Part shown: in pieces, positions 6,436-13,535 of the stretch
How positions within the stretch are numbered: position 1 is the stretch's first letter
Layout: every line of letters begins with the position of its first letter
From: an uncultured bacterium
Lineage (GTDB): Bacteria > Cyanobacteriota > Vampirovibrionia > Gastranaerophilales > Gastranaerophilaceae
Reading direction: 5' to 3'
NCBI GenBank assembly: GCA_900554385.1
Contig: USHE01000018.1
Coordinates: 1 to 16,373, forward strand
Length of the DNA stretch: 16,373 bases
The notes under the pieces: generated by a model
The model's input: only the letters and a program-made list of their open reading frames with translations
Told to the model about the DNA's origin: nothing
The model's database searches: none
Made by a program: the position numbers and the translations under genes

Positions 6436-7293
6436 ATGAGTACACACACAACAAATTCTTACTCAGCTTTCATTCCGGAAATTTGGAGTCAAAAATTAAA
6501 TTCAATGCTTCAAAAAGAATGCGTAATGCTTCAATGCGTTAACAGAAATTATGAAGGTGAAATTAAAAATCAGGGCGATTCTGTGAAAATTATTACTCCA
6601 GCTGCTGTAAGTATTGCAACTGTAGGCAGCGGGAATATTACTTATGATGAGCTTGAACCTACTGCAACAGACTTGATTATTGACCAGAAAAAATTCTTTG
6701 CGTTTAAAATTAACGATGTTGCACAAGTTCAATCAAATGCTGATATTATGGAAGCTCATCTTGAAAATGCTAAAAAAGCCATTGAAGAAGTTCAGGATTC
6801 TTATTTGTTGTCACAGCACGCTTCTGTTGATACTGCTAATGTTGTCGGGTCTGATTCTGAGCCAATTACATTAGATAAAACAACAATTTATTCTCAATTT
6901 GTAAAACTTGCATTGTGCTTGAAAAATTCAAATGCAGTTTCTGCAACAAAACGTCCTTGGGTTGTGATTAATCCAACGATTGAATCTTATCTTCTCCAAA
7001 GTTCTGAATTCATTGGCGCACATAATGTTGCGGATGAAACTTTAAGAGAAGGTGCAATAGGTAGAATTGCAGGCATGGATGTTCTTGTCAGTACAAACTT
7101 GACAGATGTTGGCGGCAAATATTATGTTCTGGCAGGCACTAATGATGCAATTACATTTGCTTCCCAGTTGGCTAAAATTGAAAGTTTACGAGATAAAGAC
7201 AGTTTTTCTGATTTAATCAGAGGTCTATTCCTGTATGGTGCTAAAACAGTTCAACCAAAAGCATTGGCTAAAATGGAAGTTAAAGCTGCATAA
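6436..7293 (+). CDS. Major capsid protein, HK97-fold / P22 coat-like
   Basis: This 285-residue protein would form the icosahedral shell. It starts with an extended arm (MSTHTTNSYSAFIPEIWSQK), followed by QGDSVKI and TVGSGNITYDELEPTATDLI (about 59-78), a long helix (IMEAHLENAKKAIEEVQDSY, the spine helix) and WVVINPTIESYLL (about 175-187). It ends with GMDVLVSTNLT and a final beta strand. This order is typical of podovirus/P22-type coat subunits with an N-arm, spine helix and A-domain. There is no protease gene and no delta-domain extension, which fits a separate scaffold (7675-8334). AAAGGA lies upstream of the ATG at good spacing. The 50-bp gap before it has no promoter I can defend. Coat function is well supported; the exact subfamily is not. 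Confidence 0.85.
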   Translation: MSTHTTNSYSAFIPEIWSQKLNSMLQKECVMLQCVNRNYEGEIKNQGDSVKIITPAAVSIATVGSGNITYDELEPTATDLIIDQKKFFAFKINDVAQVQSNADIMEAHLENAKKAIEEVQDSYLLSQHASVDTANVVGSDSEPITLDKTTIYSQFVKLALCLKNSNAVSATKRPWVVINPTIESYLLQSSEFIGAHNVADETLREGAIGRIAGMDVLVSTNLTDVGGKYYVLAGTNDAITFASQLAKIESLRDKDSFSDLIRGLFLYGAKTVQPKALAKMEVKAA

Positions 7294-7345
7294 TTGTATT
7301 TGCAAGACCAGAACCTATGAGGCAATGACCTTTTGATTTCCCCGA

Positions 7346-7404
7346 AAAGTACCTTTAATCCTTTAAAAAGTCCTTGTTTTATCGGGATGGTTTAAAGGTA
7401 CTTT
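7346..7404 (+). repeat. Long inverted repeat between capsid and holin-like genes
   Basis: AAAGTACCTTTAA (7346-7358) and TTAAAGGTACTTT (7392-7404) are a perfect 13-bp inverted repeat, with a further CC/GG pair (7360-7361 with 7389-7390) and an AT-rich loop. No T-tract follows on either strand, so it is not a clear terminator. In the message it would form a hairpin right after the capsid gene, where partial termination, RNase III cutting or 3'-end protection could set the high coat-to-scaffold ratio. The 7294-7345 segment before it shows nothing recognisable. Confidence 0.7.
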
Positions 7405-7421
7405 CTAATGAAAGGATAAAT

Positions 7422-7682
7422 ATGTTTAAACACGTAAAACAAGCAATAAAAAAGCTTGCACAAAATGCTGTAGAAAAGGCTGAAAAAACTCTCGGCAGTT
7501 CAAACGGACAGTTAAAAAAGAAAATGGCAATAGAATATGTGACTTCAAAGCTTCCGGTGCCGGAAATTTTTAAAAGCTTTGTTTCTGTAATTTTGTCGGG
7601 CTTTATTGATGATGCAATTGAATTCGCAGTTGAATGCATGAATTCATGGACTCGTAAAACAGATGGAGAATGTTATGAATAA
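7422..7682 (+). CDS. Small amphipathic phage protein, possibly holin-related
   Basis: The 86-residue protein starts with a very basic helix (MFKHVKQAIKKLAQNAVEKA). A linker with KKKMAIEYVTSKLPVPEIFK follows, then a more hydrophobic helix, SFVSVILSGFIDDAIEFAVE (about 48-67). The AIEYV...KLP pattern recalls the C-terminal part of LLH-type (superfamily 6) phage holins, but the usual N-terminal membrane helix is missing, so a holin role is a guess. It could equally be a minor capsid or packaging protein. AAGGA lies six bases before ATG 7422; an ATG at 7408 hits a stop after three codons. Its last eight bases overlap the scaffold start (ATGAATAA), which suggests translational coupling. Confidence 0.65.
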   Translation: MFKHVKQAIKKLAQNAVEKAEKTLGSSNGQLKKKMAIEYVTSKLPVPEIFKSFVSVILSGFIDDAIEFAVECMNSWTRKTDGECYE

Positions 7683-8334
7683 TGAACAAATACAAAATAT
7701 TTTAAAAGGCGGTTCGTCTTATGCCGATAATCGTCAAATGCTGCCGCAGACAGGTAGCAAAATCTCTCAACAGCCGTTCCCGATGTGTGATGTAAAGAGT
7801 ATTGTCGCTAATGATATCCAAAGAATTCAAAAACTTGTGGATGATGGTGTAATCGACAATACGCAAGGACAATATTTAGTGAACTATGTAATAAATAAGG
7901 CGTATGACATGGTTAATAACCAAAATACGGGAGAGGCTCAAGTTCAGCCGCAGAAAAATAATGCATTTGCAGAGTTTGAAGCTGAAAATGCCGGATTTTT
8001 TAACAAAGACGGCAGGGCAGAGGTGTTGGAATATCTGAAAAACTCAGGATTTGACGGTGATAAAGACGAAATTTCCTTAATATCTAAAATGATTGAAAAG
8101 CTTGAAAATGGAGCAATCGACAGATATTTAAAGCAATCCGCTCACGAAAAGACGTTAAATAGCGAAAACGAACTCGCAAAACAGAGATTGAGAGCTAATG
8201 CTCAAAACTCTAATTTTGATGATGTCAAAACAAGGGCCTTTACCCGTGAGCAAATCGGCAAAATGAGTGGTGCTGAATTTGCCAAGTATGAAAAAGCGAT
8301 TATGGAACAGCTCCGTAAGGGCTTAATTAAATAA
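7675..8334 (+). CDS. Putative capsid scaffolding protein
   Basis: This 219-residue, hydrophilic and largely helical protein contains Gln/Asn-rich low-complexity stretches and a conserved-looking basic C-terminus, TREQIGKMSGAEFAKYEKAI followed by MEQLRKGLIK. Scaffold proteins of P22-like and other short-tailed phages have this build, with the C-terminal helix-turn-helix contacting the coat protein. It would fill the procapsid during assembly and leave before DNA entry. The start is taken as ATG 7675 because GGAG (7665-7668) is six bases away; an in-frame ATG at 7663 has no Shine-Dalgarno. Placement downstream of the coat gene is reversed from the common scaffold-coat order. Function is inferred from composition, C-terminus and position. 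Confidence 0.65.
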   Translation: MNNEQIQNILKGGSSYADNRQMLPQTGSKISQQPFPMCDVKSIVANDIQRIQKLVDDGVIDNTQGQYLVNYVINKAYDMVNNQNTGEAQVQPQKNNAFAEFEAENAGFFNKDGRAEVLEYLKNSGFDGDKDEISLISKMIEKLENGAIDRYLKQSAHEKTLNSENELAKQRLRANAQNSNFDDVKTRAFTREQIGKMSGAEFAKYEKAIMEQLRKGLIK

Positions 8335-8346
8335 TTGTGCAAATTT

Positions 8347-8388
8347 CCTGTGTATGCAGCGGTCGTTTAGACCGCCTGCGTGTACAGG
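8347..8388 (+). repeat. GC-rich 18-bp RNA hairpin between scaffold and adaptor genes
   Basis: The left arm 8347-8364 (CCTGTGTATGCAGCGGTC) pairs with the right arm 8370-8388 around the loop GTTTA. There are three G-U pairs and one bulged base. The G-U pairs work only in the plus-strand RNA, so the structure appears selected as messenger RNA. The top, GCGGTC/GACCGC, is perfect. No T-run follows, so it is not a standard terminator. It is far more GC-rich than its surroundings, which also fits a mobile REP-like element. The adaptor Shine-Dalgarno lies 22 bp beyond it and is not covered. Confidence 0.8.
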
Positions 8389-8423
8389 GTTGGAGGCTTA
8401 CTAGATTTGTGGAAGGATATGAT

Positions 8424-9062
8424 ATGAATTATTTTGAGTTAATAAATAAATGTCTTGTTGAATTGAATTACAAACAGGTTTTTACATTTTCCGAGTTGAC
8501 AAAAAATGAACATTTAAAGCTTAAAAATATAATAAATATGTTAAATACGGAAATTTGTAATTCTGAAAAGTGGAATTTTCTTTTGCGTAAAACTGAATTT
8601 AAAATCAAAAAAAATGCATCGGAAATTCAAAATCCAATTAAAGGGAAAATAGCACTATTTCGTATAGACGGCAAAAAATATGAATATTTTGATGATTTTG
8701 AAAAATTCTTTATAAATGCACAGCCGCCTTATACTTATACGACCTTTAATGACAAACTCTTACTCCCTGCTTTTGAAGAAGAAAAGGCTGCTGAAATTGT
8801 GTATTATACTTCAAATTATGCAGTCAGCTCTGATGGGGTGGAAAAAACATTACTGGAAGCAGAAACTGATAGTTCCGTAATTCCTGAAATTTTTGCAGAA
8901 CCTGTTTTAGTTTATGGAGCATGTATGCGGTTAAAAGGTAATCCGCAGCACATAAGATTTAGTTACTGGCTTTCGATGTATAAAGATGCTTTAGCAAATC
9001 TGCGTTCTAAGTATGGCGTGGATGCCAATGCTTCTCCGGATATAGTTTTGCATAGAAAATAA
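8424..9062 (+). CDS. Putative head-tail adaptor / tail tube protein
   Basis: This 212-residue protein begins MNYFELINKCLVELNYKQVF and continues with a helical bundle (HLKLKNIINMLNTEICNSEK, WNFLLRK). A beta-rich middle follows (FRIDGKKYEYFDDFEKFF) and then a helical end (RFSYWLSMYKDALANLRSKY). An N-terminal helical pair with a W-F-L segment followed by beta structure is the usual build of podovirus adaptors (P22 gp4 / T7 gp11 class), which sit under the portal and connect it to the tail hub. A strong Shine-Dalgarno (GGAAGGA, 8411-8417) six bases before ATG 8424 decides the start; the open frame extends upstream to 8337 through the hairpin but that part is not coding. Function is inferred from style and neighbours. 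Confidence 0.65.
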   Translation: MNYFELINKCLVELNYKQVFTFSELTKNEHLKLKNIINMLNTEICNSEKWNFLLRKTEFKIKKNASEIQNPIKGKIALFRIDGKKYEYFDDFEKFFINAQPPYTYTTFNDKLLLPAFEEEKAAEIVYYTSNYAVSSDGVEKTLLEAETDSSVIPEIFAEPVLVYGACMRLKGNPQHIRFSYWLSMYKDALANLRSKYGVDANASPDIVLHRK

Positions 9063-9102
9063 TTAAGCTGCTATAAGAAGTAACGCTGTAGTTGTAAGGC
9101 AT

Positions 9103-9139
9103 AAAAAAAACAGGAAGTTATTTTTCATTCCCCCCTGTT
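9103..9139 (-). terminator. Minus-strand intrinsic terminator
   Basis: In minus-strand RNA AACAGGGGG (9139-9131) pairs with CTTCCTGTT (9117-9109). That makes nine pairs including two G-U pairs, with a 13-base loop, and a run of six T follows (9108-9103). On the plus strand the G-U pairs become A-C mismatches and no T-run follows, so the signal points one way only. Confidence 0.65.
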
Positions 9140-9169
9140 AAGATTTACACTAGCCGAAATATAAATAGC
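9103..9169 (-). ncRNA. Candidate ~67-nt antisense small RNA in the late operon
   Basis: A strong promoter (9176-9204) and an intrinsic terminator (9103-9139), both on the minus strand, enclose about 67 nt with no gene on that strand. The predicted RNA starts near 9169 and ends in the run of T at 9108-9103. The 5' half is AT-rich and mostly unstructured; the 3' half is the terminator hairpin. It lies head-on against the late operon, in the gap between the adaptor and small terminase genes. It could silence readthrough, act elsewhere on another RNA, or be a decayed remnant. A 21-codon hydrophobic frame (9128-9063) runs through it but is unlikely to be translated. Existence of the RNA is inferred. 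Confidence 0.5.
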
Positions 9170-9175
9170 ATGTTC

Positions 9176-9204
9176 ATTATAGCACATGATGGGCAAAAAT
9201 ACAA
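9176..9204 (-). promoter_or_regulatory. Minus-strand sigma-70-type promoter with extended -10
   Basis: TTGTAT (9204-9199), a 17-nt spacer, then TG (9184-9183), one base, and a perfect TATAAT (9181-9176). The architecture matches the prfA promoter in this window. No minus-strand gene lies downstream before the terminator at 9139-9103, so the product would be a small RNA. Confidence 0.6.
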
Positions 9205-9237
9205 ATTATGATAAGAAATGTTAATAATTTATAACCA

Positions 9238-9669
9238 ATGAAAAGACTAACTAAACAACAGAAAATTTTTATAGATGAATACATAAAAACCGTGGACGGA
9301 GAACTTTCTGCGAAAAATGCAGGGTATAAAGGGTCAAATTTAAAGGAAACAGCAAACCGGCTTCTTTCAAATGATTTGATTATTAGGGAGATGAACATAC
9401 GTTTGAAAGGTCATATAAATTCATTGCGGGTTGATAAAGGTTATGTAATTCAGAAACTTTTACAGATTGCGGAGTTTTCTCTTGAGGAAGAAGATATTAC
9501 TGATAAGGATGGAAGTTTTACTGGAAAGAAAAAACTTCGGGATACTTCTGCTGCTCTAAAAGCTCTGGAAAGTTTGTGTAAATATTTAGGCTTTAATTCA
9601 AAGTTTGAGGAGGGGTATCGTCCCGCAAAGATTATTACAATATCAAATCTCGATGATAGCAAAATTTAA
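9238..9669 (+). CDS. Terminase small subunit
   Basis: The 143-residue protein starts MKRLTKQQKIFIDEYIKTVD, then LSAKNAGYKGSN and ETANRLLSND. This is the classic Terminase_2 N-terminal helix-turn-helix that binds phage DNA to begin packaging. A middle segment (VIQKLLQIAEFSLEEED) and TSAALKALESLCKYLGF form the oligomerisation helices, and a basic tail ends the protein. Length is typical. No Shine-Dalgarno is visible before the ATG; the only upstream ATG near by (9218) leads to a stop after seven codons. Transcription or translation start may therefore be unusual, and the antisense promoter lies within 62 bp upstream. It partners the large subunit at 12235, from which it is separated by three genes, including the portal, an uncommon order. 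Confidence 0.87.
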   Translation: MKRLTKQQKIFIDEYIKTVDGELSAKNAGYKGSNLKETANRLLSNDLIIREMNIRLKGHINSLRVDKGYVIQKLLQIAEFSLEEEDITDKDGSFTGKKKLRDTSAALKALESLCKYLGFNSKFEEGYRPAKIITISNLDDSKI

Positions 9670-9688
9670 TTAGGAAAGGGAATATTTT

Positions 9689-10051
9689 ATGAAACATAAA
9701 GACGAAGATATGGAACAAGTTCTTCTTAATAATACCTCATTGGATGAACTTATAAAAATGAAGATAGAAAATGAATTTCAATCAGAACTAGAAAAAGCCC
9801 AAAAAAAGCCGGAAAAAACGCTAATAAATGCTATTTCTCAAGTTCCAAAACCGTTGATATTTTCAAAGCAATCGGTGTTTAAAGTTTTTAACCGTAATAC
9901 AAAAACAGAAACTTATATAAACGGTGTTCAAGCTGAGGCGATGCTTGGTATTCAAAATTCAGTCAGAGAAAAAATATATAACGGGGAACTCGGAGCATTT
10001 ACGACTGATGATGCTTACGTAAAGTTTGAGTATGTATATGCTGAAGTTTAA
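9689..10051 (+). CDS. Conserved-looking phage protein of unknown function
   Basis: I do not recognise this 120-residue protein. The first half is helical and acidic-basic (EDMEQVLLNNTSLDELIKMK; EFQSELEKAQKKPEKTL). The second half looks folded: SVFKVFNRNTKTETYINGVQ, a short helix, then KIYNGELGAFTTDDAYVKFE (about 93-112). There is no signal peptide, membrane helix or catalytic motif. A purine-rich Shine-Dalgarno (AGGAAAGG) precedes ATG 9689. Its end overlaps the GNAT gene start by about 14 bases, so the two are probably translationally coupled. Position between the small terminase and portal genes hints at a packaging or capsid role, but nothing in the sequence proves it. Confidence 0.7.
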   Translation: MKHKDEDMEQVLLNNTSLDELIKMKIENEFQSELEKAQKKPEKTLINAISQVPKPLIFSKQSVFKVFNRNTKTETYINGVQAEAMLGIQNSVREKIYNGELGAFTTDDAYVKFEYVYAEV

Positions 10052-10565
10052 ACCTGTAATTTTAAACAAAGAAAAAGGGGAGTTCCAAAATCTTGAATAT
10101 ATTCCGCAGGTTATGTTTTTGTATAAACGTTGGGGAAGATTTCTAAAAGATGATTTCGCACTGCAGGAGGATTCTTTTTATGAATACTTTATGGATTTGT
10201 TGGAAGAACTAGCCCCATATTTCTGGGTAATACTTTGTGGAAGTGAAGTTGCAGGTTTTGTTTATCTTGAAAATTTTGTCGGTAATTCTGAGAATTTGTA
10301 TTCTGCCGAGGTTTCGACTTGTTTTGATAAAAAGTTTTGGGGCAGGTTTACTTATTATGCTGCGCTTGTGTTTTTTGATTTCTGTTTTGCAAACCTCGGG
10401 CTTAAGAAGATTAAAGCGTTAATATATCCTGAAAATTTCAGGGTATTAGGGCTTTTGAAGCGTGCGGGGTTCAAAAAAGAAGGATTTTTGAAATCTGAAA
10501 CGATGCGATTTGGTAAACCTCAAGATATTGAGGTTTATTCCTTGTTTAACAGTATTTATAGATAG
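10038..10565 (+). CDS. GNAT-family N-acetyltransferase
   Basis: This 175-residue protein has the GNAT fold and would transfer acetyl from acetyl-CoA to an amine. Visible parts are a beta strand pair around VILCGSEVAGFVYLENF (about 64-80), EVSTCFDKKFWGRFTYYAAL (about 91-110, the motif A strand and CoA loop), LGLKKIKALIYPENFRVLGL (about 120-139, the RimJ/RimL-like N-x-x-S/V-x-x-L segment), and RAGFKKEGFL. Substrate is unknown. In-frame ATGs at 10032 and 10038 are both possible; GAG (10028-10030) favours 10038. It is odd to find such an enzyme inside a capsid/packaging operon; it may modify a virion or host protein. It is the only phage-block gene ending in TAG, and it shares its reading frame with the portal gene 12 bp later. 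Confidence 0.78.
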   Translation: MLKFKPVILNKEKGEFQNLEYIPQVMFLYKRWGRFLKDDFALQEDSFYEYFMDLLEELAPYFWVILCGSEVAGFVYLENFVGNSENLYSAEVSTCFDKKFWGRFTYYAALVFFDFCFANLGLKKIKALIYPENFRVLGLLKRAGFKKEGFLKSETMRFGKPQDIEVYSLFNSIYR

Positions 10566-10577
10566 GAAGGGGTCAAA

Positions 10578-12224
10578 ATGGAAATAACTAATGATGATTT
10601 AACTTTTGAGATAAAGCCGGAAGACGAATTGCTTTTGGTAAATGATATTTCTCAAAGATATGATAAATATGAGGATTACAGAATACAGCAGTTATCTGAT
10701 ATAAAGCAGTTTCGTGATGCTATTTTAATCCATTCGTGTCATTAGTTAAACGTCTGGGTATGTAAACTTGAGCTTCCTTATATATATGAGCTTGCGCAGA
10801 CACTCAAATCTCATATTAGCGAAAATTTGTATTCACATCCTGACGCAATGTTTGATGTATCAGGTACAACTCCGCAGACGCAGGAATATGCAAATCGCCA
10901 GAAAGCTATGCTTGTTAATACTTTTGAACAAATGAATATTGAAAATGAATTGGAAAAAGTTATTGACAGTATAGTGGAAACCGGAGAATGTACCCTGTTT
11001 GTCGGCTGGGAAACTGTGATTAAACAGGTTAGGCGGGCAAAGACCATTGAAGAAGAAATAAAAAATCCTGATGGTAAACCTTTTGTTCTTGAAGATAAAG
11101 TAGTTTACGATAATGCGAAAGTAAAATTTATTAAAGCAGAGGATTTTGTCTTTGATAAATCAAACAGAGATAAATGGGATAGCTGTGCGAAAATATACAG
11201 AACCTATGCCACAATTGACGAGGTTTTTTGCGACAAGTCTAATAATCTTTTAACTAAAGAAAAACTGGAAGTGCTGAAAGGAGTGGTGGCAAAAAAGAAA
11301 AATCGAAATGATGAAAAAGGGCAGGACGAATATAATCTGGAAATTTTGGAGTTTTGGGGGGATATAGAATTATCGGATGGAAAAGTTTTGAGAAATCGTC
11401 TTATTACAGTTGCGGGCAGACGAGAGATTATACGTTTTGAAGCCAATCCGTTTATTATAAATCCTTTTATACACGCAAATATTATAGAATGCCCCGCAAC
11501 AGGACGAGGAATTTCTCCGTTGAAAGTTGCCTTGGTATTAAATAATATCTCATCAACAATATTGAATAAACAAATTGATGCACTTGCCTTAATGATAAAC
11601 CCGCCATATCTTGCGCCGAAAGGATGTTTTAAAGGACAGCAGGATGTTCGTCCGGGGAAGATTATTGAATATGATGCGGCTTTAATGCCTGCAGCACCGA
11701 CCCCTTTGAGTTTTGATAAAGCAATGCAGGGCTGGGAATTTTTGAACTATTTCAAGTCTACAACAGAAAGTGCTACGGGAATTTTCAAAAACATGTCAGG
11801 AAATTTACAGCAGGTTCAAAGGACAGCCACAGAACTTAATTATTCTGTAAGCGGGCAGGAAGCAAGGTTAAATATGATGCTGGATTCAATTAACAGAAAA
11901 ATTATTATACCTATGGTTGAAAAAACTGCTGAAATTATTTCAAACTTTAAGCTTGGCGAAGATCTTATAAGAATAGATGATCACGGTAAATTTGTATTTG
12001 CCCCGATAAATGATGAAGTCAGAAATTCTGCTTATATCTATAGATATGGAGATAGAAAGGCAAGTTTTGAAAGAAAATTAAGGCTTAAGGAAATGTTTGA
12101 TGTCGTTAAATCCTTTGCGGAAGTTCCCGTAGTTGCCGAGCAGATAGATTGGCTTGAATGTTTTAAATTCGCTCTGGAGCAATATGGAATTGAAAATTCA
12201 AACAATTTTATAAAAGGTCAATAA
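10578..12224 (+). CDS. Portal protein, interrupted by one in-frame amber codon
   Basis: The portal is the 12-subunit ring through which DNA enters the head. Reading from ATG 10578 (Shine-Dalgarno GGAAGGGG just upstream) gives 55 codons, MEITNDDLTFEIKPEDELLL through RDAILIHSCH. Then comes TAG (10743-10745), after which the same frame continues LNVWVCKLELPYIYELAQTL and on to TAA at 12224. Total length with the stop read through is about 548 residues. Later motifs are portal-like: SHPDAMFDVSG, ETGECTLFVGWE, NPPYLAPKG, ESATGIFKNMSG, QQVQRTATELN. The lack of any frame change and the intact remainder suggest a single substitution (for example CAG to TAG) or a tolerated amber. No good restart site exists: the first candidate, TTG at 10827, lacks a Shine-Dalgarno. 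As written, host release factor 1 would cut translation at residue 55. Confidence 0.85.
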
Positions 12225-12234
12225 GAAAGTTGTT

Positions 12235-13524
12235 ATGGAATATAAACTTTTAAAAGCACAGCGAGAATTTTTGGAAATTCCGCACAATTATTCAATGGAT
12301 GTTGCGGTATATCAAGGCGGATATGGATCCGGCAAAACTTTTGCCGGATCTTTGCTTGGTATTCTTCTGGCCTTGAAATACCCTGGTATCCGCGGGCTTG
12401 TTGGTGCGCAAACGTATACTCTTGTGCGTGATACTACTTTGCAATCTTATTTTGAACATCTAGAAAATATCGGTTTTACAGACGGCGTAGATTATGAGTG
12501 GTCGTCGTCGTTGCAAAAACTTACTTTCAAAAACGGTTCTGAGATTTTATTCCGTCATTTTGATGAGCCGAATAAGTTGAAATCTCTAAATTTGGGGTTT
12601 GTCGAGATTGAAGAAATGTCGGATATTCCTTATGATACGTTTAAAGTTTTGCTTTCTCGTATGCGTCAGAGGGTTAAAAAGACGTGGAAAAATTTTACTT
12701 ATAGAATTTTTGGGCATACGAATCCAGAAATGCAAAGGGGATGGGTTTACAAGACTTTTGTTGAAAATCCTGCGCCAAATTATCGTTTAATATCTGCACC
12801 GACAACTCAAAATATTTATTTGCCGGAAGGTTTTTGTGACGAGCTGAAGAAAATTTATGATGAGCAGTATTACCGAATATTTGTTCTTGCTCAAAACGGA
12901 GAATATAATAACAGACTCGTTGTTAGAGGTTTTACCGATGAAAATGTGAAAGATATAGCATATCAGCAGGAAATGGATTTGCATATTTCCTGTGATTTTA
13001 ACGTTGATCCTATGTGTTGGGTTTTTGCCCATAAGACCGAGGACAAAGTTTTTTATTTTGATGAAATTGCTATGGAAAACACTACAACCTCAGGTGCATG
13101 TGATGAATTTTGCAGGCGTTATCCTGCTCATAAGGGAAAAATTATCATAAACGGAGATGCTTCAGGGGATAACCGCAGCTGTACAAGCGAATATACAAAT
13201 TATGTAATAATTAAAATAAGGCTTCTTCAATACGGTTATGATGTGGATATAAGAATAAAAGCCTATAATCCCCCGATAAAAAACCGCATTGCTGCATTCA
13301 ATGCAAAAGTACGAAATGCCGATGGGGATGTTTGTCTTTATGTTGATGAAAAGTGTGAGAAACTTCTCTATAATATATATAATCTTCGTTATAAAGAGGG
13401 GACTTCCAGAATAGATATTCCGACATATCAGCAGATAAAGCAGACTCACGAACTGAAATTTCTATCACATCCAATGGATGCGGCATCTTATCTTGTTGAT
13501 TTTTATTGGCCTATTACATTGTAA
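12235..13524 (+). CDS. Terminase large subunit (ATPase/nuclease)
   Basis: This 429-residue protein is the DNA-packaging motor. The N-terminal ATPase has Walker A GGYGSGKT (about 28-35), the Walker B region GFVEIEE (about 122-128) and coupling motif GHTNP (about 161-165). The C-terminal RNase H-like nuclease has its acidic residues in DFNVDP (about 255-260), NGDASGD (about 307-313) and HPMDAASY (about 413-420). All key residues look intact. It resembles the PBSX/Terminase_3 type with a Terminase_6C-like end. It follows the portal by 10 bp and has only a weak AAAG before the ATG, so it may be translated by coupling, in which case the portal amber could lower its expression. It should cut concatemers and fill heads together with the subunit at 9238. 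Confidence 0.92.
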   Translation: MEYKLLKAQREFLEIPHNYSMDVAVYQGGYGSGKTFAGSLLGILLALKYPGIRGLVGAQTYTLVRDTTLQSYFEHLENIGFTDGVDYEWSSSLQKLTFKNGSEILFRHFDEPNKLKSLNLGFVEIEEMSDIPYDTFKVLLSRMRQRVKKTWKNFTYRIFGHTNPEMQRGWVYKTFVENPAPNYRLISAPTTQNIYLPEGFCDELKKIYDEQYYRIFVLAQNGEYNNRLVVRGFTDENVKDIAYQQEMDLHISCDFNVDPMCWVFAHKTEDKVFYFDEIAMENTTTSGACDEFCRRYPAHKGKIIINGDASGDNRSCTSEYTNYVIIKIRLLQYGYDVDIRIKAYNPPIKNRIAAFNAKVRNADGDVCLYVDEKCEKLLYNIYNLRYKEGTSRIDIPTYQQIKQTHELKFLSHPMDAASYLVDFYWPITL

Positions 13525-13535
13525 AGGAATATTTT

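Noticed and set aside
8337..8423. Upstream extension of the adaptor gene from GTG 8337.
   Set aside because: It would encode the GC-rich hairpin, and a strong Shine-Dalgarno sits right before ATG 8424.
9063..9128. A 21-codon hydrophobic frame on the minus strand (MKNNFLFFLC...) that could be a toxic or lysis peptide.
   Set aside because: The G-run before its ATG is only one base away, and the predicted terminator T-run lies within the frame, so the short RNA would not carry the whole frame.
10827..12224. Portal gene starting at TTG 10827 as a complete normal gene.
   Set aside because: No Shine-Dalgarno precedes it and portal-like sequence continues upstream in frame through LNVWVCKLELPYIYELAQ, so this start only reflects the amber codon.
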